A stretch of 64,000 bases of DNA from Heterodera schachtii (lineage: Eukaryota > Nematoda > Chromadorea > Rhabditida > Heteroderidae), in NCBI GenBank assembly GCA_023374025.1, contig SIJG01000014.1, positions 605,077 to 669,076 on the forward strand, given 5' to 3'. Below, in pieces: positions 1 through 10,317 of the stretch (positions within the stretch are counted from its first letter, which is position 1; every line of letters begins with the position of its first letter). The position numbers and the translations under genes are program-made. The notes beneath the pieces were generated by a model. That model saw only the letters and a list, made by a program, of their open reading frames with translations, did no database searches and was not told the DNA's origin.

Positions 1-1214
1 TCCCCCACTGCTTCTGCTGATGATTCGGCTCGTCCTTTCCTTCTTCCGCCAACTTTTGAGCAAAATAAATAATAAAACGACAACGAAAAACACTTTTCGA
101 GGGAATGCCTTTGACTTTTGTTGGCCCTTTTCTTTCTTTGTTTTGCTCCTTTCATATTTTCGCCTTTTGCCACTTCACCTGCTGCAACTGCAACCATTGC
201 CCGGCAATTTCCGCTGACGTTAATTTGACGTGACGGGCGGCGAGGGCGGGGGGGGGGGGGTGGTGAAATAACTCCAATTTCCGCGCTTGCGCCGTTAATT
301 CCCCTCCTCGTGCGCTGTTCGTTCATTCGGTCCAACCGATGGCACACCCCCCACCCCCCAACATTCTCTCCCTCCTAAGTTCATCCCCCCCCCCTCAGTC
401 GTAACTCCTCCATTCTCAATAGCTCAATCGCCGATGTCACCGATGGAAGAGGTTGAGGGGGGAAGGGATGTGTCTTTCTTAGGAATTCTCACTATTGCGC
501 GACCCTCCGCCGTCCGTCCCCCCCCCCCCCCCTCAGCTCTCTTTTCTCCTCCAATCCCTCCAATATTTCCATGGCATCCCTCCGCGTTCTCTTTTGACCT
601 TTTGCGCCCAACATCGATGAATAATTCCTCCTCTGCTTCCTTTTCTCCTCCTTTCGCCTTTCTTTCAATTCCCAATTGAAACTGCCAATTAAAGGAACAG
701 AGCACCAAAAAGGGACCGAAATAGCATTTTCATCATTCGTTTGGCATACCAATCACAATCATCGGCAGCAGTGATCAGTCAATCCCTCCCTCTCAATCAT
801 TCCCCCCCCCCTCCCTAAATGCCTTTCTTCTCCCATTTCTTCTCCCTTTTCCCTTTCTTCCGCTGATTTCGTCTCTTTCTTCACGCATTCGTCCAAATAA
901 TCTCTTCTCGTCCGGACCAAAGGCGAAAAGGAACACAACACAGCACAACAAAAGGTATAAACGCACAAACATTCGCGGGAGGAGCGCCGCGCATTTTCTG
1001 TGCCTTTTCGGCCGCTTATTTCAGTTGTTATTTTTTGGTGTTTTTGGATGGTTTGTCATTTGAGCGACAATTAACGCGAAAGTGCCCTTCTGTGAGAGGG
1101 TTTCAATTTGAGTCAGTTTAATTGTTCCTTATTTGTTCTTTTTTTTGATATTTTATTTAAATGTTTTGTGATTTGTCTGATTTTTGCTTTAGCCCTTCTT
1201 TTCCCTCTCCCAAA
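1..1214. other. Upstream spacer, no gene supported
   Basis: Pyrimidine-rich, low-complexity DNA with poly-C and poly-G runs (about 247-259, 385-394 and 520-533). Short open frames on both strands are serine/proline or glycine/arginine rich and resemble no protein. It may hold the promoter or 5' UTR of the Caskin-like gene that follows. Further N-terminal exons of that gene could also lie before the window. Confidence 0.6.
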
Positions 1215-4072
1215 ATGCGTCGCCGTTTCCTTGGCCAAAAGCAGTCAAAAAATGTCCCTTCTTCTTCTTCCTCCCACAATAAGCGGCTTCTTCTGCCCTC
1301 CGCCGTCGATCATTCGTCCAATCGGCGGAGTTTTGTGAGCGGTGGGGCGACAGCAGCAGCAAAGGCCGAAGAGTCCAAGTCCAATTCTGCACTAATGGCC
1401 GAGAGCAAGTACGCCACCATCGGCAGATTTGCGAAGAAATGGCCTTGGGAGTGCTATCGGCCGTCCCCTCCCGCAACGGTGCCTTTGCCGGTCGATGGGA
1501 AATGCCGCCTTCGCCAGCGGGGCGGGGAAGGCGGCGACGACGAGGCCTTGAACGGCGACGGACTGCGACAGCGACCCCGGTCGATGGCGAGGGCGAACGG
1601 CGGAGGACGAAGGGGGGAGGCGGAGGGCAATGACGGGATCGCCCTCAGCAGCACCACTGGCTCCGGTCCGTCGGGTGGGTCTTTACCCTCGGCGAACTCT
1701 CCGCTCCCCGCCATTCGTTTCTCCGTTTTGTGTTTGTCCGTCCTCTTCCATTTTTGTTTGTCGTTCCAAAGTTCGCTTCGATTGTTTGTCCCCGTGCTTT
1801 TGTCTGTTTATTTGTCCTAATGGACTGGGCATTCTTTTCACCTTTCAGCTGATCATCTGCTGAAGATGAGTGAGTCATCGCCCCTTTCTCCGCCGGCGCA
1901 TCCAATCGCCCCGGGCACACTTTTCCAACCGACTTCCGTTGCCGGCGGCAACAACCGCAACTCCACCGGGTCCACGAACAGCAGTCAAGCCAGTTCCGGC
2001 TTCGAAAGTGCCAAAGTGGGCCCAATGAATGCCAACGGGCACACATTGATTGACGACCCTCTTCCGGATTCAGAGTTCCAGTTCGCACCATTTGGCAACT
2101 TCGACCAGTTCCGGCAGTTGTTCATCCGGCATCGGTTCGTCGACCGCTACCGCAGTCCTCCCCCATTGTTCCGTCTTTCCCCCCAACGCTTCGCCCGAAG
2201 CTCCCGCCAGCGCTTCCTCCCGCCTCTCTTCCGCTGGCTCTTCAACTCAGTGCCGTTCTTCCGCTTACTTTTCCATCTCCGATGGATTGGATTCGTCAAT
2301 TGGCCCTGGCGGGACTTTGACAGTCCAAAAAAGGACAAAAGAAAAATGCCCCCGAGTGAATATCACCGAAATGATGGCCAAGGGCATACCGGTAATTTCC
2401 AACCGAAGGCTATTAAATTGATAATGGGATTAAAAAAGGAGGCAGAAATTTTTGCTGAGTGGCTTCAAAGACTGTGCCTTTCCGAGTATTTGGCCCTGTT
2501 TCTTGGCCAGGGCTATGATTTGCCGACATTGGCACGGTCATCGCCGGAGGATTTGACAACTTTGGGCATTACGCGGCCCGAGGACCGGAAAAGGCTTTTC
2601 CATGACATCCAGACTTGGCGAAATGTAACAGCGAATTGCAAAAAAATCAATTGAGTCGAATTTTCCTTTAGTTGCAAGACAACTGGCCAACTAATTTGGC
2701 CTATAACGCAAATATAAACGATTGGCTAAGTGCCATTGGGCTGAAACAATACGTAGAATTATTCGAGCAGCAAGGGTACCTAAGTGTGGGCAGTGTGGAG
2801 CAGGTGAGCAGCAGACAGATGAATAACCAAATGCATTTTAAAAAAGGAATTTAGTTGGAATCGGAAGACTTGGAAGACATTGGAGTCAAAAAGCTGGGCC
2901 ACATAAAGCGCATTTGCTTGGCACTGAAGAAGCTCAGAGTGAGTTGATGCCTCCCGCCGATGGCATTTGGCCGTGCGATCGCTCCTTCCCCCCCCCCCCA
3001 TCCCCCATGTCCGTTCCGTTCAGAATTTCCGTGCCGAATTGGTTGACCCGCCCTTGGCCGTTTGTCCGCTGCTCTGTCCTCCCTCTTCGTCTTCCTCCGT
3101 TTGCCCTTTGCCTTCCGTCGTTGGCATTCCTTTGGACATTCACTCGTCGGCATTTTCATCAGAAAATCAGTTTGTACAGTCCCTCAGCAGCAAACGACGC
3201 AATTCGCAAGCGCAACAATCGAACAGTCAGCTGACGGCGGTGGAAATTAACGACAAAAATTGTCAGCGAATTTCCTTTACCAATGGCATTTCGACGGATG
3301 GCACGCGATTAATGAGCAAATGGACAGAAGTGAGAGGGACAAATGCCAAAGCTATTAACGCAATTACCGAATTATAAAACATTTGAGGATGGCGGCCAAA
3401 GAGTTCAAATGCGAAATGTTTCCTTTGAGAGGGATTCGCTGGACGAAAGGACGGCGACAGACAAAGGACCGCCACGGCTGAATTTGTACAGAACCAGCCA
3501 AATCATAGCGCAGTTGCCCAGGGATCCTCCGCCCGAATTAGACGAGGCCGACGAATGGGAAGACGAACGGGGCACAAATGGACTGCACGGAGATGGGCAC
3601 CATGGGCAGCCTCCTCCTCCACCGGGTGAGTCACCCACTTTTTACAATTCCTGGCCAATTACACTTGAGTTCTTTTTCATGTCCAGTTCGTCCCCTTCTC
3701 CCTAAATGCTTCGGGCATTAGCCAATTAGCAACTCGCTAATGTCCATTCCATCTCTGTCCATTTCAGCGCCGGCCCCTTTCGTTCCGTTGGAAGTGTTTC
3801 CGCTTGCGCTTCCCTCCTCCTCGCGCTCCGCCCCGTCCTCCTCTTACCTCCGCATGTTCTCCTCCCAGCCGACCACTCCTCGCCACGCTCCTCCCAATCA
3901 TCCGACATTCCCTCAACCGTTTATGGACGACGACCAATACTATCAGAGGCATTTGCGACAACGGCATCTTCTGAACGCGCCGGAGGGGTCGTTTAATGCG
4001 CCGACAGTGCGCACGGAACAGAGACGGATTATTATGGAGACGGAAATGACAAATTTGGTCTCAAAAAGATAA
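1215..4072 (+). CDS. Caskin-like tandem SAM-domain scaffold protein
   Basis: Nine exons join in phase: 1215-1674, 1849-2154, 2201-2391, 2439-2624, 2672-2803, 2855-2938, 3024-3329, 3388-3625 and 3768-4072, giving about 735 aa. The N-terminal third is Ser/Pro/Arg-rich and low complexity. Two SAM domains follow: the first from EIFAEWLQRL with GYDLPTLARSSPEDLTTLGI (2445-2620), the second from INDWLSAIGLKQYVELF to GVKKLGHIKRICLALKKLR across two exons (2672-2938). Spacing and residues match the SAM tandem of vertebrate and fly Caskins, synaptic scaffolds that polymerise through SAM domains and bind CASK. The C-terminal half is proline-rich and disordered. No ankyrin repeats or SH3 domain are visible, so this is either a short form or its 5' exons lie outside the window. 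The 2155-2200 intron is inferred from a frame change. An AATAAA lies at 4089. The start at 1215 is a choice; an in-frame ATG also occurs at 1161. Confidence 0.8.
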
Positions 4073-4463
4073 CGAAATGAAATTGAAGAATAAATTGTCA
4101 AAGAAATGCCATTCAACACAAATTCACTGCTAATTCAATGGGGTGACGAAGTCTAAAACATTCTCAAAGTTACGCGTAATAATTGACATTTCATGTTTGA
4201 GTAAAAGCTAAATTTAGCCAAAATAATAATATTTTTTGTCATTTTTAATTGATTTGCAGCTGATTAAGCATAGAATTAATGCATTGCCTTTCACTTTCGG
4301 TTCGATTTGTGAATGTTCCATTTCCAAAATATGTTAATTTTTTCATTTTTATTCTTTTATCTTTCGCCACCAATTTTAAAATTCATTTTTATTTTTTTTT
4401 ATTATTTTCTCATTGTTTTATTCGCTTTCTCTCGCCATTTCTTCATTTCTCTGCTGCTTTTAC

Positions 4464-4690
4464 ATGAATCCCTTTGCTTTTGGTCTCGGCAGTGCCTTTT
4501 CTTCTTCCATTCGTTGTCCCTTAATTCTCGACGGAGCCTTCGGCACACTTTTGGGACAATTGGGGTGGAATTTGGAGGCATTTTGCAGCATATCTTAATA
4601 ATTATCGGCACTTTAATTGCAGAAAGATGACCTTTGGAGTGGTGGTGCACTGATCAGCGCGCCTCAATTAGTGGCAAAAGCGCATCGGAT
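4464..4690 (+). CDS. Alternative (or relict) first exon pair of the homocysteine S-methyltransferase gene
   Basis: Exon A1 runs 4464-4577 from an ATG and encodes 38 aa including LILDGAFGTLLGQLGWNLE. Exon A2 runs 4623-4690 (KDDLWSGGALISAPQLVAKAHR). Both lengths (114 and 68 nt) and phases (0, then 2) equal those of exons B1 and B2 downstream, and the proteins are clearly related. A2 ends at GTGAGT in phase 2 and could splice directly to the shared exon at 5465, giving a complete 333-aa enzyme. The A1-A2 intron would need a GC donor (GAG|GCATTT, 4578) and a normal AG at 4622. No stop or frameshift is present. It may be a second promoter with mutually exclusive exons, or the remnant of a tandem duplication. 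The two cannot be separated from sequence alone. Confidence 0.65.
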
Positions 4691-5103
4691 GTGAGTGGAA
4701 AGAATTGGATGATGGCACCGGTGGGCTGGGCTTGATCACTCCCTCCCCGACCGGTCAATTGAGTACGCGGTTAGGGTGCTGATTTGATCAATAACTGATC
4801 AGTTCTTCGTTGGGTGATCAGTCTTACTTTTACTTTCTTCTTCGTTTGCTTTTCGTCACAGTGATCAGTGGTTGCTTTTTCTCTATCAGTTCCAATTGCA
4901 TTATTCCCATTCGTTTTCTTACTATTCACACAATGTTCGTCTTATCGTCCTTCGTCTTCCCAACCGAACCATTTTCAAAAGCCTGCTGCTGATCTGCTGA
5001 TAACCCCTCTCCCCTCCCCCCCCCCTCTGCCCCCCCCCCCCCCCCCCCTCTTCTCATTTCCATTGCATTCCTTCAACTTTTCTCGTCCTTTGCCCCTTTC
5101 GCT

Positions 5104-6713
5104 ATGCTTTCCCTCAATGGCACTTTCCCTCCTCAGTCTCTTAAACCCTTGGCTTTGGCATTTGTTCTCGATGGCGGGATTGGTTCTCAATTGGAGGAGC
5201 TTGGCTATCCCATCAATGTGATTTTTGGGCCTTTCTGACGGGGTTTGACTTTTGACCGCAAACAGAACTCGGTGATTTGGAGTGGGGAAGCACTAATCGA
5301 TGCGCCCGACCTTTTGGCCAAATGTCATAAAAAGTAAGAGAAAGTGACGGATTAGTGAAAAACGAAATTAATAATGTGTCAAAGTCTCAACTGGTGATTA
5401 CCTCCGTGTCCAAAAGATGAAGCCTTCCTTTCCTTCATCTCTCATGCCAATTTTCTTTTTTTAGGTTTATCGATGCCGGGGCGGACATAATCGAGACGAA
5501 CAGTTACCATGTCAGCATTCAGAAACTCATGGAAAGCCGGGGCTTTTCGCTGGGACAGGCCGAGTCCATCCTCCACGTACTGCTCCAACTTTGCCACTTG
5601 CCACCCTTCTCACCCTCCCCCCTTTTCTCCTATTTCATATGCCTTTCTCAGAAATCCGTGCTGATTGCCCGTGAGGCAATTGCTGCTTCGGGTCGTCCGG
5701 TGGCCCTCGTCGGTGCCGTCGGTCCTTACGCCACCTATTTGAGGGATGCCTCGGAATACACCGGTGCTTACGTGAAAAAGCCCGACTTCCAAGAGCAGGT
5801 GGTCACTTTGCTCGCAATTCGCTCTCGGCAAATTATCGTTTGGCACTCCCTTCAGACCATCATCGACTATTATCTCCTCCAATGCCGTCCTCTGATCGCC
5901 GCAGGAGTGACCACGCTGAACTTCGAGACCATTCCGTCGGTGAAAGAAGTCGAATGTGTGGCCAAAGTGATGGACCAATTGGACGACACTGTGCAGGCGT
6001 GGGTTTGCTGTTCATGTCAGGTGAAAGTGGACAAGCAGATTAAAAGGAGCAAAAGCATTTGAAGGACGGGAAAAGGACGCGCAGCGGCGACGCATTTGCG
6101 GACGTAGTGAAAATAGCAAATGGACACTCAAAGGTGGCGCGGGAAGGGGGGTAATTTGTGTAATTAGTGGAAAAACGATTACATCAAAAAAAATGGCATA
6201 AGTAAAATCCATCGTAATCACACCCAATTGCACCACAGATTGTAGCGATCGGTATCAATTGCACTGCGCCCGATCATATCACTGAATTGCTAACAGAGGC
6301 AAAAAAAGCGAACAATTCAAAGGCATTGGTGTGTGACGTTAAAGCATTAATTTGATATTTGTCAGTAAAAGGCCAACGGAAAAATTAAGGAGGGAATGGG
6401 GGGGGGGAGAGTTATGAAACTCTGTGATTTTTTGAATTTCTGCTATCTTGTTTTTCCAACTACCCTCGTTTCTTAGGTGGTTTACCCTAACAGTGGCGAA
6501 GTGTACAACGCGGAAACCCGCAAATTCGAAGGCGATGCCAAAATCGATTCGATCGTCGCTGCCGTGCCGCATTGGTTCGCCCTCGGGGCACGCGTCTTCG
6601 GCGGCTGCTGTCGCATCACTCCCTCACACATTTCACAGATTGCCGAAACATGTCGCACACTTCGAAATGGTGAAAAGGAAGAATACAGTACGAATCCGCC
6701 AAACATACAGTAA
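5104..6713 (+). CDS. Homocysteine S-methyltransferase family enzyme
   Basis: Eight exons: 5104-5217, 5266-5333, 5465-5576, 5652-5798, 5856-6020, 6065-6133, 6239-6328 and 6477-6713. All phases agree, giving 333 aa, the usual length for this family. Family enzymes move a methyl group from S-methylmethionine or betaine-type donors to homocysteine, making methionine. Recognisable blocks are FVLDGGIGSQLEELG near the start, AGADIIETNSYH, ALVGAVGPYATYL with DASEYTGAY, and TTLNFETIPSVKE. The zinc-binding cysteines are in GINCTAP (exon 7) and GGCCRITPSHI (last exon), so all three are kept. Two introns (5577-5651 and 5799-5855) are read through in frame and are recognised from splice sites and from breaking the conserved alignment. 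An AATAAA follows near 6775. A second first-exon pair lies at 4464-4690. The donor substrate cannot be told from sequence. Confidence 0.88.
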
Positions 6714-9700
6714 CCGAAACAGTGCCAATTAGCGAATTTTGTTCGTTGCCTTTGCATTTTTGTGATATGAGATCAAATAAATCTATTTGACCAGTTTTGT
6801 ATAGTCTCAGAAGGGTTTGCCTCGCAAAGCATTAATCACTTCAATTTTATAATAGCTTTCGGCAAATTTAATCTTTTGTTTTTGAGTCAAACGATTAAAG
6901 TTCACCCACGGCTAATGACGTGTCAATGCCACTTTTGTCGAATGTCGTCAAAGTGCGAATGACCGACCGATTGAAGCGCAATTTCCCCCCCCCCCCCCCT
7001 GTCCTTCGCTTGCTTTTCCCTTCGCTTTCCCTTCTTCCGCTTCGATTTAACTCGTCGTCCGCCGATTCGCTTCGCCAATTCACTTGCCCACTCCGTCCCG
7101 CGCGGCTTTGTTGAGTTTTCGAGTCCATTGCATTGCGTACTCCGCCAACATTCCATTTATCGCCCTTCCGGGATCTTCTTCCCAGTCCCGATTAAATCTC
7201 CCCCCCCCCCCTCTCTCTCAAATCCCCCCTTTCATTTCGCACCAAATCGATCGGCACTCACACAGAGAGAAGCCACTCAAATGACAAAGCGATGGGCTGA
7301 CAATGAATATTTTATGAATGCGGCGTAATGTCCTCAAAAGAGCCAACAAAAGCCGTGCCGCCTCAATGGTCGGCTTTTGAAGTGCTTTCAATGCCTTTCG
7401 CTGATCAGTCCGTCTGTAATTTGCTGTTTATCTCCTCCAATACAATAATAATTTTCTGATTTTCTGTTCCTTCGACCGATGCCCAAAAGAGCGGAATTTT
7501 TCTTTCTGCGCTATTTAACACGACTGAATGGGGATAATCCAATCGCAGCTTCGTCACCCCCCTCCCCCACCTTCTTAGCATTCTGCTAAAAATTGATGCG
7601 TTGGATGCCCCGGTGATCCAATCATCGGATCATCGGCAGATTCACCCCCCCCCCCCTTTGCCCCCTCCTCCAATTTTACCCCATTTTAACCACAATTCCA
7701 CTGATCGGTCCGATCGCCTCTCACAATCCGCAGATCGTCTTCTATTCGATGCACCATTTTATTACCATTTTCCATTTGTTCCATAGCCCTCTTAAGGGCG
7801 ATTCGTCGATCAGGGCATAAAAAACTGCGTGATTGGGTCCGAAGCAGCAGAGAGAGAGAGAGAGAAAGAGCAGTGAACGAATGAATGGGCAGCTGATCGA
7901 GCCGAACTGAGAATGAGTGATTGATGACCGAGTTGGTGTTCCATCAGCAGCAGAAGCGAATAAATATGAACACAATAAGGGGAATGATTTTGGCGTTAAC
8001 GACGAGAACGGACGGACAAACGGCGGGAGATGGAAAATGGGGGAAAAGGGGGGGGGAACCAAAAGTGGAGGGGGGGGGGGGGGGGGCGATTGCGTTGCGG
8101 AGGAGGGGGCGCATTTGAAGCAAAACGACAGCAAAAAGTGGCGCACCCAGCGAAGCGTACCTTAGCATCGCCACGCTTTTCAGCGTTACCAAAGCCCATT
8201 AGCATTTTTTATTCATTCACTGAAAATCGATGTCATCACAAATCACCTCTCTGTCCGTTCTCTGATCGTTTTTCGTCCGCCTCCTCCCCAATTTCGTGTC
8301 CTTATCCCTGCCCAACCGTTCAACCGTTCCTCTGCGTCTCATCCCCTTTCGTCCATTCCTTCCCCCTTTAAATCGCCACTTCGACCAATTCTCCCGATCA
8401 CTTTCCCAATTTTCCGTCCCTTCATTTGTTCACTTCCATCTCTTCTTTCTGTTCCCTTTTCGTGTTCTCGTGTCCCTGTCCCATCCCAACCGTCGTTCGT
8501 CTGTCTCTCCCCGTTTTTTAAACTGTCCGTCCGTTATCCCCCGCCCCCTTATTCTGATAATCCGTTCAGCTTCTCTTATCACCCCCACCCCTTCCATTTT
8601 CAACTTTCCTCCCATTGTTCACATTCCCACAATTCCCCTCCCCTTTCCCCTCCCCCTCCTTCCCTCTGCTGCTTCTTCTTCAAATATCACCCAATCCACT
8701 CGAAGCTGCTTCTGGGAGTCCTTTCACCTTTCTTCCCACATGAATAGCCCCTCTCTGTTGCCCATCCGTCCGTCCACTTTTTTACACAAATGCTACACCC
8801 TCCCCCCCCCCTCCCCCTCCCTCCCCCCCTCCCTCTCCCCCTCCCCCCCCCTCCCTCTCCCCCTACCCCCCCCCCCCTCCCCCCTCCCCCCCCCCCCCCC
8901 CCCTCGCCCCCCCCCCCCCTCCCTCTTCCTCCCCTTTGCCCCTTCGTCCCGTCCGTTTGCTTTTCCCTCTTCGCACATCAGTCCCCCTCAGTCCCGCCCC
9001 GTTACCTCGGTCCACTCCTCTCGTTCTTCAATCGCTTTGCTTGCTTCTCGCTCCCCCTGCTTCTTCTTCGTCCTCCTCATCGGTGTCCATTTCGGCCCCT
9101 TACGCCTCCCTTTGATGTCTTTCCCCCCCCGCCCCCTTCCCCCCCCCCCCCTTTGGTTCATTTCACTCGTCCCCACTTCATCCACCAAACAAATGGATAA
9201 ATAACTTCGAATAGTCTCCGCTGTGATGGCCCTTTTAAAGAATGCGTTTTGCTGTTAAATGATCAGACTGGTCAGCTGTGCTGATCACTTATCAAATCCG
9301 CTATGATTGACCACTCATTTCGCCCACCAAAGTCCTTTCTCTTCGCCGTTTTTTCCCATTTCCGCTCACTTTTCATTTTCCCAATCACAACAATTTGTTT
9401 CTCTGCTCAAATGACCATCATTTCGAGGTGTGAAGTGAACAACAACACCAAACCGGGTCATTCGCGCGAATTGAACAAACAGATGATTATGCGAAGTTTA
9501 ATAATAATAATTTTAATGAGTTAATGACGCTGTTAAAGACGAGGGGTCCGTCCGGAAACGAACATAAACAATCATCAATTAACGAACACACAAATCGGCA
9601 CAGTTGGCTTTTTGTTTTGTCCGTCCGTACTCCGCGAATTCGTTGCCTTTCCTCGGAAAGGTTTTTCAATTATCCGTTGTTGATTTATGCAAAGGTTCTT

Positions 9701-10317
9701 CTTCACCCTTTCTTCCGCCCATCTGCCACCCGCCGACGATCATCCTCCAATTTGGGCCATCTCTTTTCAATTTGACCATTAGTCACCCTTTTTTGCTTTT
9801 TGCCCGCCCCTCCCCCCGCCCTCTCCGTTTTGCCCAATGTCTTGCTTCGTCTCCATCTCTTCCCACTCCTCCTCTTCCACTCGCTCCCTCCCCACCTCTT
9901 CGTCCCCTCTTTCGTCCTTTTGCTTAGCGTCCTTCGTCCATCGACCATTCATCCTCCTCCTTCTCTCTTCCCCTCTTTCCGTCCGCGCAGTCCCTCCCAC
10001 CGCTGTGTCCCCCGCTGCTGTCCCTCCCTTAAACCCCCTCCCGTCCACCCCTTATATCTGACCCCCCCCCCGCGCCTCTCCGTCATCAGTCCATCCGCGT
10101 CCCCCCCCCCATCCGACCGCCATCTCCCGCTCTGCCCAACCACATCACCGCCCTTTCCCCAACGCACAACCCAACGGCACCCCTCCCACCCCAACCATCC
10201 GCCGCTTCGTTCCTTCGCCGTTCTTTCTTCCGTCTTTCCCTCCCACTGTTCGCCCCCCCCCCCCCTCTCTGTTTCCCTTCAATTCATTCGCCAAAACAAT
10301 CGCCACAATTTCACAAA
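6714..10317. other. Low-complexity spacer, no gene supported
   Basis: After the polyadenylation signal near 6775 the region becomes strongly C/T-rich on the plus strand. It has long C runs at 6988-7000, 7200-7210, 8803-8920 and 10060-10069, and G runs at 8049-8057 and 8071-8086. Open frames here (for example 8296-9204) are Pro/Ser/Leu or Gly/Arg/Glu-rich only because of base composition, and I reject them. TGATCA words recur (4790s, 7400, 9260) but form no clear array. Confidence 0.6.

Noticed and set aside
3330..3351. A 22-bp intron in the Caskin-like gene (GTGAGA to AAAG) that would restore frame
   Set aside because: A normal 58-bp intron (3330-3387, acceptor TTTGAG) also keeps the frame, so no ultra-short intron is needed.
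8296..9204. A 302-codon plus-strand open frame
   Set aside because: It is almost only Pro, Ser, Leu and Phe from C/T-rich DNA with long C runs. No start context, splice sites or homology.
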